Positions 15,509 through 21,548 of a DNA stretch of 21,548 nt are shown here, in pieces. Below the pieces are notes generated by a model. That model was given only the letters and a program-made list of their open reading frames with translations. It did not search any database and was not told where the DNA came from. The DNA is taken from contig JANRKH010000052.1 in the NCBI GenBank assembly GCA_033763595.1, positions 1 to 21,548 of the forward strand. The letters run 5' to 3'. The stretch is from JANRKH01 sp033763595. GTDB lineage: Bacteria; Pseudomonadota; Alphaproteobacteria; Rickettsiales; Rickettsiaceae. Position 1 is the first letter of the stretch. Each line of letters starts with the position of its first letter. Made by a program: the position numbers and the translations under genes.

Positions 15509-15725
15509 ATTTTAGGGCAAGTCTGATTTAGCTTATATAAAAAGTTGCGTACAGGTGAGACCCTCGAAATTTATTTGGATCATTTAAAAATGGGATTTGG
15601 TATAAGACCTAATTTTCGCAAATACCCCAGGCTTTACGCTCATTTCTACAAAACAAGAGGTATCTATAGACATTTTCTACTCCAAGAAAAAGTAAATATC
15701 TAGTCTTTGTTTAATTCTTTAGATT
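15509..15725. other. Intergenic region with a degenerate type B half element
   Basis: 15584-15603 matches the right arm of the type B element (6901-6920) exactly over 20 bp. AGGTGAG at 15553-15559 corresponds to its core at similar spacing. The left half is not recognisable, so this is a decayed or truncated copy. The remaining sequence up to 15725 shows no gene on either strand. Confidence 0.55.
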
Positions 15726-15831
15726 TATAGTCTTTTATGTTGAATTAGCTACGTTGTTGACTCGTCGCTCACCTAATACTCATAGGCTTCTCTCCTCGCG
15801 CCTAGTATCTAATCCAACCTAAAAGACTATA
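15726..15831 (+). repeat. Type A palindromic element, copy 2 (106 bp)
   Basis: Identical by eye to copy 1 and in the same orientation. Its right end is 3 nt from the sucB stop codon (sucB on minus), so sucB transcripts immediately enter the palindrome, which could serve as a terminator or 3' stabilising hairpin. It is in opposite orientation to copy 3 on the other side of sucAB. Confidence 0.9.
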
Positions 15832-15834
15832 GTA

Positions 15835-17016
15835 TCATACACCTAATAATAATCTTTCAGGGTTCTCCACTGCTTCCTTAATTTTGACCAAAAATGTAAC
15901 AGCTTCCTTTCCATCTATCATTCTATGATCATAACTCAGCGCAACATACATCATTGGCCTTATTTCAATTTTTCCATTTATCACAACGGCACGTTCTGAT
16001 GTTTTATGCATACCTAATATCGCTGATTGCGGCGGGTTGATTATAGGCGTAGACATTAATGAGCCATATACACCACCATTTGTAATCGAAAATGTACCGC
16101 CTGATAAATCAGACATGGAAAGTTTACCTTCTCTTGCTTTTTTACCTAGGTCAGATATCATCTTCTCAGTTTCTGCAAATGAAAGCTTTTCTGCTCCTTT
16201 TATTACAGGCACAACAAGACCCTGGTCTGTCCCTACCGCAACTCCTATATCATAGTAATTTTTGTATATTATATCATCTCCGTCAATCTGAGCGTTAACA
16301 GATGGGATCTCTTGTAATGCGCTTATTGCGGCTTTTACAAAGAAAGACATAAACCCTAGCTTAATACCGTGTTTTTTTTCGAACTGCTCCTTATATTGTG
16401 TTCTTAAAGCAATTACGCAAGACATGTCAATTTCGTTGAATGTAGTAAGTATTGCAGCAGTATTCTGAGAATCTTTAAGTCTTTGAGCGATTGTTTTACG
16501 CAGGCGAGACATTTTCACTCTCTCTTCACCTGGAATTTGCTTAACCGTTTGATTATTGTTACTTATCGAGGATAATACATCACCTTTTGTAATTCTTCCA
16601 TCTTTGCCGGATCCTTCTATTGATGCAATATTTAGATTATTTTCAATAGCAAGTTTTTTCGCGGATGGAGCAAGGATTTTATTATCATCAGATGTTGTTT
16701 TATGTTCATGCAATTGATGTTCGGTAGTAGTAGACTTGCTTGGATCTTTCTGTGCAATATTTGTCTGAACAATTGTAGCACCTTCGATGATTCCGCCTAT
16801 CACTTCCCCAACTTTAACGGTAGAGCCTTCTTTATGTATTATCTCGCTAAGTGTCCCAGAAACCGAAGCATTAACTTCTAAAGTTACTTTTTCCGTTTCA
16901 AGCTCTACAAGCAGTTCATCAGTTTTAACCTGATCTCCTGGCTTTTTATGCCATTTTGCTATTGTTGCTTCCGTCACAGACTCTCCGAGTGCCGGTACTG
17001 TTATTTTTACTGTCAT
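15835..17016 (-). CDS. sucB: Dihydrolipoyllysine succinyltransferase (E2 of 2-oxoglutarate dehydrogenase)
   Basis: The E2 core of the 2-oxoglutarate dehydrogenase complex transfers succinyl from E1 to CoA (TCA cycle, cytosol). The 393 residues carry an N-terminal lipoyl domain (about 2-77) with the lipoyl lysine K43 in ELETEKVTLEV. A variable linker follows (about 85-112), then the E1/E3-binding domain (ILAPSAKKLAIENNLNIASI, then GSGKDGRITKGDV, about 114-148). The catalytic domain (about 165-393) ends with SYDHRMIDGKEAVTFL, containing the HxxxD catalytic motif. The TPIINPPQSAILGMH segment is typical of succinyl E2. It lies 8 nt after sucA. A strong AGGAGA Shine-Dalgarno (plus 17021-17026) overlaps the sucA stop, indicating coupled expression. 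E3 (lpd) is not in the window. Confidence 0.96.
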   Translation of the reverse strand: MTVKITVPALGESVTEATIAKWHKKPGDQVKTDELLVELETEKVTLEVNASVSGTLSEIIHKEGSTVKVGEVIGGIIEGATIVQTNIAQKDPSKSTTTEHQLHEHKTTSDDNKILAPSAKKLAIENNLNIASIEGSGKDGRITKGDVLSSISNNNQTVKQIPGEERVKMSRLRKTIAQRLKDSQNTAAILTTFNEIDMSCVIALRTQYKEQFEKKHGIKLGFMSFFVKAAISALQEIPSVNAQIDGDDIIYKNYYDIGVAVGTDQGLVVPVIKGAEKLSFAETEKMISDLGKKAREGKLSMSDLSGGTFSITNGGVYGSLMSTPIINPPQSAILGMHKTSERAVVINGKIEIRPMMYVALSYDHRMIDGKEAVTFLVKIKEAVENPERLLLGV

Positions 17017-17024
17017 AAATTCTC

Positions 17025-19727
17025 CTAACTAAAAGCTTTAATTATTATCTCTTCTTGTTCGCGTTGATGGACTTTTGCATAGCCAGTTGCTGGCGATGAT
17101 GCTTCTGGTCTACTTATATATTTTATATCTTTCGCGGTTAAATCTTTACTGATACGTGAATGAATATAGTGTAGGGCCCCCATATTTTCTGGCTCTTCCT
17201 GACACCATACAATAGCAGCTCCATTATATTTATGGATTTGTTCATTAACAAGCTCTATAGGAAAGGGATATAGCTGCTCTATTCTTACAACAGCTGTGTC
17301 TTTTATATTTTTTTGACTTCTATGTTCAAGCAAATCATAGTAAATTTTTCCGCTACATAATATTAGTTTTTTTGCTTGCGCGAAAGATTCGACGTCTGGA
17401 ATTACCGGCAAAAATTTTGTATTTTCAGATATTTCATCTAATTTTGATATAGCAAGGTTATTTCTGAAAATTGACTTAGGAGACATAATAATGAGAGGCT
17501 TTCGAATCTTTCTCAGAATTTGACGCCTTAACACGTGAAATATAGACGCTGGCGTTGTAGGATATACTACCTGCATATTATTATTTGCACAAAGCTGAAG
17601 TATTCTCTCAAATCTTGTTGATGAATGTTCAGGTCCCTGACCTTCATAACTATGAGGCAGAAGTAGTGTAAGCCCTGAAAGCTTTAGCCACTTGGTTTCG
17701 GCAGAAGATAAAAACTGGTCAAAAATTATCTGAGCCCCATTACAAAAATCTCCAAATTGCGCCTCCCAAATGACAAGACTATTAGGCGAGGATAATGAGT
17801 ACCCATATTCAAACCCAAGTACCCCAAATTCTGATAAGTTACTATCATAAACTTCATATTTAGCCTGATCGCTACGAATGGAATTGAGTGGTATATATTT
17901 CGAGCCATTTTCTTGATCATGCAGAACTGAATGCCTATGAGAAAAAGTCCCGCGTCCAGCATCTTGCCCTACAAGTCTTACATTTACACCCTCATCCAAT
18001 AAAGAAGCAAAAGCAAGTGTCTCTGCAGTAGCCCAATCTATGATATCAGCCTCAGTAGCATTTTTTATGCGTTCATCAAATAATTTTTTAAGCTTGTTGT
18101 TTAAGTTAAATCCTTTAGGTACTTGCACTAATTTTTCAAGCATCGATAAAAGTTTTGACTTGCTTACCCCGGTAAGTAGCTTTTGATCTTGCAAAGATTC
18201 TTCTCTTGAGTATTTAGCCCAAACGCCATCAAACACAGGCACCGCGCTTTCATAAGATTTCGCTCTTGCGTAAGCTTGCTCTAGCACTTGATTAAATTCA
18301 TTTTTAATCCTAGAATAATCATCGTCAGATATAAGAGACGATGCAATTAGCTGTGCTGCATATTTTTGCGAAGGAGTTTTGCAGTTTTTTATTATGTTAT
18401 ACATAACGGGCTGAGTATACATTGGCTCATCGCCTTCGTTATGTCCATATTTTCTATAACAAACAATCTCAAGCACGACATCTTTTTTAAACTTTGCCCT
18501 ATATTCTGATAGTAACTTTGTTGCTTTGATCACAGATTCTATATCATCTCCATTCACATGGATTATTGGCGCAAATATAGATTTCGCTATTTCTGTTGAA
18601 TATCTTGAATTTTTATGCCCATTATCAGGATTTGCCGTAAAGCCAACCTGATTATTTATAATAATGTGAAAAATACCTCCAATATCAAAAGCCTCTAGTG
18701 GAGATAAAGCAAGGCTTTCAGCGACTACTCCTTGTCCGCAAAAAGCAGCATCTCCATGCACTAATAGAGCCATGACCTTTTCTCTATTTGAATCGTTGAG
18801 CAAATCTTGCTTGGCCCTTACTCTTCCGGCAACAACTGGATTTACAGCTTCGAGGTGAGAAGGGTTAGGGGTAAGGCTCAAATGAATTTTGGCATTCGAA
18901 TAGCTAATAATGTCATTGGAATATCCCATATGATATTTTACATCGCCAGACATGCCAAGCGATTCTGGTATAGATGGAACGCCCATAAACTCTGCTATTA
19001 CAGATTCGTAAGGTTTTTTTAGAATTTTTACTAATGTGTTTAGCCTGCCTCTATGGGCCATACCAATCACTACCTCTGACACGCCGAAATTTGAGGATTC
19101 CTCTATAGCTTTTTTCATAGAGACGATCGAGGAGTCTGCCCCCTCAACCGAGAATCTTTTTGCTCCTGGGAATTTTTTGTGTAGAAATTGTTCAAATCCT
19201 TCAACTTCACATAGGTCTTTTAAAAAACTCAGCTTTTGTTGATTGGTAAAATCTTCGCAAAATATTTCCTCATATCTACTATAGAGATAGTCTCTTTCAA
19301 GATCATTTGGAATATGACTAAATTCTACGCCTAAGTTTGAAGTATAAATCTTTAATTTTGGATGATTTGGATCAAGGCATAGCTCCTGTGTTGTTTTTGG
19401 CTCTGTTAAACCAAGCGGGTCAATTTTTGCGGCAAAATGACCTAACGTGCGAATTGATTCTAAAGACGCAAATTCATCATTTTTTGCTACTTGCTCTGCT
19501 TTATTCTCGGTGAATTCATGACTTTTCTTCATCACTATTTTACTTGATGAAGACATCCATGAAGCTGCTGGATAATGCGCCGGATTAGAATGAAAAAATT
19601 CTTGCCAGTCTTGACTCACTGACGAAGGATATTCCAAAAATTTTTGATAAATTTCTTCTATGTAAATAGAGTTTGAAGCAAATAAAAATGTGTTATCGGC
19701 AAAATTTTTATTCAGATTTTTAGACAC
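17025..19727 (-). CDS. sucA: 2-oxoglutarate dehydrogenase E1 component
   Basis: A thiamine-diphosphate-dependent decarboxylase, E1 of the 2-oxoglutarate dehydrogenase complex. At 900 residues it is close to the usual 930. An N-terminal E2-binding segment (IYIEEIYQKFLEYPSSVSQD, then WQEFF, 21-45) is present. Signatures are GMAHRGRLNTL (222-232), TPNPSHLEAVNPVVAGR (286-302), GDAAFCGQGVVAES (325-338), NNQVGFTANP and GHNEGDEPMYTQP (ThDP/Mg region and active-site loops). The transketolase-like C-terminal half has VRLVGQDAGRGTFSHRHSV and LLPHSYEGQGPEHSSTR. The start is GTG at 19727; a weak AGAAGA lies about 9 nt upstream. It is the first gene of sucAB, and both flanks of the pair carry inverted type A repeats. 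Confidence 0.97.
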   Translation of the reverse strand: MSKNLNKNFADNTFLFASNSIYIEEIYQKFLEYPSSVSQDWQEFFHSNPAHYPAASWMSSSSKIVMKKSHEFTENKAEQVAKNDEFASLESIRTLGHFAAKIDPLGLTEPKTTQELCLDPNHPKLKIYTSNLGVEFSHIPNDLERDYLYSRYEEIFCEDFTNQQKLSFLKDLCEVEGFEQFLHKKFPGAKRFSVEGADSSIVSMKKAIEESSNFGVSEVVIGMAHRGRLNTLVKILKKPYESVIAEFMGVPSIPESLGMSGDVKYHMGYSNDIISYSNAKIHLSLTPNPSHLEAVNPVVAGRVRAKQDLLNDSNREKVMALLVHGDAAFCGQGVVAESLALSPLEAFDIGGIFHIIINNQVGFTANPDNGHKNSRYSTEIAKSIFAPIIHVNGDDIESVIKATKLLSEYRAKFKKDVVLEIVCYRKYGHNEGDEPMYTQPVMYNIIKNCKTPSQKYAAQLIASSLISDDDYSRIKNEFNQVLEQAYARAKSYESAVPVFDGVWAKYSREESLQDQKLLTGVSKSKLLSMLEKLVQVPKGFNLNNKLKKLFDERIKNATEADIIDWATAETLAFASLLDEGVNVRLVGQDAGRGTFSHRHSVLHDQENGSKYIPLNSIRSDQAKYEVYDSNLSEFGVLGFEYGYSLSSPNSLVIWEAQFGDFCNGAQIIFDQFLSSAETKWLKLSGLTLLLPHSYEGQGPEHSSTRFERILQLCANNNMQVVYPTTPASIFHVLRRQILRKIRKPLIIMSPKSIFRNNLAISKLDEISENTKFLPVIPDVESFAQAKKLILCSGKIYYDLLEHRSQKNIKDTAVVRIEQLYPFPIELVNEQIHKYNGAAIVWCQEEPENMGALHYIHSRISKDLTAKDIKYISRPEASSPATGYAKVHQREQEEIIIKAFS

Positions 19728-19812
19728 TTACGAAATCTTCTGCTAAGGTTCAATTAGAAAAATAATAAACCATAGTTAAAACTTTGCAAAGCAAAAACCG
19801 GAGCATCTGGTG

Positions 19813-19842
19813 ATTATAATTTGAGCTGTGCGTCTATTGAAT
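19813..19842 (-). promoter_or_regulatory. Candidate sucAB promoter
   Basis: On the minus strand a perfect -10 TATAAT (plus 19813-19818) is preceded at about 17 nt by a weak -35 (TTCAAT/ATTCAA, plus 19836-19842). A 7-bp inverted repeat, GTGATTA (19810-19816) and TAATCAC (19851-19857), brackets it. A CTTTGCAAAG palindrome (19782-19791) lies in the leader. The leader would be about 80 nt. This is a prediction only. Confidence 0.4.
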
Positions 19843-19870
19843 ACTTAAAGTAATCACGAGGTCTAACATA

Positions 19871-19976
19871 TATAGTCTTTTAGGTTGGATTAGATACTAG
19901 GCGCGAGGAGAGAAGCCTATGAGTATTAGGTGAGCGACGAGTCAACAACGTAGCTAATTCAACATAAAAGACTATA
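19871..19976 (-). repeat. Type A palindromic element, copy 3 (106 bp, inverted)
   Basis: By eye this is the exact reverse complement of copies 1 and 2. It lies between the small lipoprotein gene (stop 70 nt away) and the sucA promoter region (first candidate -35 about 30 nt away). Together with copy 2 it brackets sucAB as a 106-bp inverted repeat pair. Confidence 0.9.
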
Positions 19977-20046
19977 GCAAGCTTCTTTACTGGTCCATAG
20001 TATTATTTAATTCTTGAGATTGAGTATAACCTATGGCTAATAGGCA

Positions 20047-20613
20047 TTAGCTATTATGCAAAAAATCTCTAAAAACAGGAAAGCTCGAGAATTTGTTAAA
20101 TTTTCCTATTTTTGTTTCGTTTTTAAGTTTTACCTCGACGAGTACGTTTTTCGCATGAGCTATTTTTGTAAAATCTTCTCTTGAGATTTTATATGTGAGC
20201 TCCTCCTCTACAGATTGGGGTTCAATATGATATGCGACTATTCTAGGCTGCTTCACTGGGGGTAGTGAGATGATCTGACTGTCGATCTGGAATTTTAAAT
20301 TTTCTTTTGGGTTGAGCAATTGTTTATTTTTAGTTCTAGAAATTGCTCTTACTTTTATCAGAAATTCATCTGAATTGATATTTCTTTCTAGAATTAAGTA
20401 GAATCTACTATTTTTTGTATTTTTAATCGAGAGATATGCAGGTTTTGAGATGGAATAACCAACTTTTGCATCTTCCGAATATGAGTTGATAGTAGATCCT
20501 ATTGAGCAAGAGGAAAGAATAATTAGCCCAAGTCCTATGGGCGCTAGCAAAACTATAGTTAGTATTTTCCAAAGAAAATCTCTTGTCAGTTTTTTCATCA
20601 GATTAACCCGCAT
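20047..20613 (-). CDS. Small putative lipoprotein, function unknown
   Basis: A 188-residue protein. The N-terminus has Lys/Arg residues, a hydrophobic stretch (about 15-34) and a lipobox LSSC (C36), so an envelope lipoprotein is predicted. A second ATG at residue 6 (plus 20598) gives MKKLTRDFLWK, a more ordinary signal start. The mature part is predicted beta-rich, with regular alternation (YLSIKNTKNSRFYLILERN, then FLIKVRAISRTKNKQLLNPK and FQIDSQIISLPPVKQP). I do not recognise a family. It is a single gene with a palindromic repeat downstream and an IS630 element divergent from it 217 nt upstream. Confidence 0.65.
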   Translation of the reverse strand: MRVNLMKKLTRDFLWKILTIVLLAPIGLGLIILSSCSIGSTINSYSEDAKVGYSISKPAYLSIKNTKNSRFYLILERNINSDEFLIKVRAISRTKNKQLLNPKENLKFQIDSQIISLPPVKQPRIVAYHIEPQSVEEELTYKISREDFTKIAHAKNVLVEVKLKNETKIGKFNKFSSFPVFRDFLHNS

Positions 20614-20771
20614 AAAAATATGTTCGGCTATATTATTTAAAAACGAACATAAGTTATAGTTTCAGAGATGTATTTGATGTAGTATCTGTAATATTTGTGT
20701 CAAATTGGCAATAGACAATAGACCCCCAGCATAACCTATAATACCATTTCCATAAAATAACATTACAGATA

Positions 20772-20800
20772 TTGTGTTACTTGCCTTGATGTGATAATAT
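20772..20800 (+). promoter_or_regulatory. Possible promoter of the IS630 transposase
   Basis: TTGTGT (20772-20777) and TAATAT (20795-20800) are 17 nt apart upstream of the transposase start. Both are imperfect matches. A GAGG ribosome site (20819-20822) lies 8 nt before ATG 20831. The IS left terminal repeat could not be defined because the right end is outside the window. Confidence 0.3.
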
Positions 20801-20830
20801 ATGGTACAACATAACATTGAGGTATAAAAT

Positions 20831-21334
20831 ATGGCTGGTATCAGTAAAGCAATTAACGATGCTCTGTATAATAAAGTTACTGAAGCATTAAACCTTGTAT
20901 CTAAAAGCGGTGATGTATCCAGAAAGCTTCAAGCTATTAAGTCAGCAAAGACCCATGGGGTTTCTAAGGTAGCTGAAATTTTCGACATAAGCAGAGTTGC
21001 TTTGATGAAGTGGATTAAATCATTTAGCGAACATGGTATAAAAGGTCTCAAACTTAAGGAAGGCAGAGGAAGAAAACCTCCTCTCACAGATTCAGAGACA
21101 AATGAGGTCAAGAAATTACTCGAACAAGATCATAACTTGACTATCAAAGCTATGAGGATAAAAATCCAGGAACTATTCTCCAAAACTCTTTCTAAAAGTA
21201 CTGTACATAATATTATCAAGAAGCTTGGGTTTTCCTATCTAACCCCAAGACCAAGACACTACAAAAAAGATAAATCTGCCGCTGAAGAATTTAAAAAAAA
21301 ATCTGCAACAGAAATACGCACAAGATCAATATAA
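20831..21334 (+). CDS. IS630-family transposase, upstream frame (helix-turn-helix part)
   Basis: Encodes 167 residues. Helix-turn-helix segments recognise the IS ends: SKVAEIFDISRVALMKWIKS (45-64), then GRGRKPPLTDSET and the second HTH LSKSTVHNIIKKLGFSYLTP. This is the typical IS630 N-terminal layout (HTH_29/HTH_32-like). GAGG 8 nt upstream supports the start. Frame 0 stops at 21334, but homology continues in the +1 frame from the A9 run at 21293-21301. This frame therefore gives either a short DNA-binding product or, after frameshift, the full transposase. The element is probably recent, since only this one disruption is visible. Confidence 0.88.
   Translation: MAGISKAINDALYNKVTEALNLVSKSGDVSRKLQAIKSAKTHGVSKVAEIFDISRVALMKWIKSFSEHGIKGLKLKEGRGRKPPLTDSETNEVKKLLEQDHNLTIKAMRIKIQELFSKTLSKSTVHNIIKKLGFSYLTPRPRHYKKDKSAAEEFKKKSATEIRTRSI
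21293..21301 (+). promoter_or_regulatory. A9 slippery run joining the two transposase frames
   Basis: TTT followed by nine A residues. Reading through with eight A's (+1 shift, or transcript slippage losing one A) gives EEFKKNLQQKYAQDQYKRR and leads into IFFFDEARFG. Programmed frameshifting or slippage at A runs is known for IS630-family elements. A simple mutation is the alternative. Confidence 0.6.
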
Positions 21335-21548
21335 AAGAAGAATATTTTTCTTCGACGAGGCAAGATTTGGGACTCACTCCAATATAGGTCATGGATGGTT
21401 TGCAAGGGGAAGTAGAACTGCAATAGATGTAAAGCTTGGATTCCAAAATTTCTATATGTATAGTGCGGTAGATCCTGAATCTGGCGAAGATTTTAGCTTG
21501 ATACTACCGAGTGTAAATACAAATTGTATGAATCTCTTCCTGAAAGAG
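21300..21548 (+). CDS. IS630-family transposase, downstream frame (DDE catalytic part, partial)
   Basis: Open to the window edge. The translation includes KRRIFFFDEARFGTHSNIGH, GWFARGSRTAIDVKLGFQNF and YMYSAVDPESGEDFSLILPS. The first catalytic Asp is in FFDEARFG and the second is probably in AVDPESG. The third residue (E/D) lies beyond the window. This is the DDE superfamily endonuclease domain of IS630, which inserts at TA dinucleotides. Confidence 0.88.

Larger units (their letters stand above)
20831..21548 (+). mobile_element. IS630-family insertion sequence, 5' part
   Basis: Only the transposase region up to the window end is seen. The left terminal inverted repeat lies somewhere in 20700-20830 but cannot be set without the right end. 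It is the only autonomous transposon visible here and is a candidate driver for the TA-ended type A and B elements, though their arms were not found next to it. Confidence 0.75.

Noticed and set aside
15606..15725. Decayed protein-coding remnant on the minus strand
   Set aside because: A short readable stretch (MSVKPGVFAKIR) exists, but there is no further supporting similarity and stops follow.
20700..20830. Idea that type A elements share ends with this IS630
   Set aside because: No TATAGTCTTTTA-like arm is present upstream of the transposase. TA-ended arms alone do not prove mobilisation by this IS, and the right end is not visible.

Overview
The window is AT-rich bacterial chromosome from a member of the order Rickettsiales (obligate intracellular Alphaproteobacteria). 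The evidence is the gene set. There is a DUF2610 protein, a family known from rickettsiae. There are also a rickettsial-type phosphatidylserine decarboxylase, an alphaproteobacterial SspB, an NDUFA12-like complex I protein next to mlaD, a tilS-ftsH pair overlapping by 4 nt, sucA-sucB, and palindromic or mobile repeats typical of the group. A flagellar export gene (fliR) argues for a flagellum-gene-bearing lineage, such as Midichloriaceae or ciliate/amoeba-associated Rickettsiaceae. That placement is inference.

Layout. 1-119: tail of an Rpn/PD-(D/E)XK nuclease-transposase gene. 145-2403 (minus): psd, fliR and the DUF2610 gene, closely spaced. 2720-4694 (plus): sspB, rnhA, NDUFA12-like, mlaD. 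5108-6608 (minus): lpxC then def, with a promoter/operator-like region upstream of lpxC. 6936-10462 (minus): tRNA-Arg(CCG), tilS, ftsH. 10539-10820: cluster of GTCATTCC...GGATGAC dispersed repeats. 11019-11666 (plus): ankyrin-like protein with hydrophobic N-terminal repeats. 11680-12858 (minus): lipoprotein with a periplasmic-binding/LpoA-like domain. 13031-15508 (plus): corA and a sodium:solute symporter. 15835-19727 (minus): sucA-sucB. 20047-20613 (minus): small lipoprotein. 20831-21548 (plus): 5' part of an IS630-family transposase with a frameshift at an A9 run, cut by the window edge.

Biologically this is mostly housekeeping. It covers envelope lipid synthesis and trafficking (psd, lpxC, mlaD), proteolysis (sspB, ftsH), nascent-protein and tRNA processing (def, tilS), energy metabolism (2-oxoglutarate dehydrogenase, complex I) and import (corA, symporter).

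The most notable non-coding signal is a family of about 105-130 bp palindromic-ended elements. Three copies of type A are identical over 106 bp. Type B shares the type A core but has different terminal arms. Type C has a third kind of arm. Four of them abut the 3' end of a gene (def, sucB, ftsH, tRNA-Arg) within 3-15 nt, and two inverted type A copies bracket sucAB. A second signal is a TTGTAACAA-type palindrome inside the -35/-10 spacer of a candidate lpxC promoter, with a second copy 66 bp further upstream.
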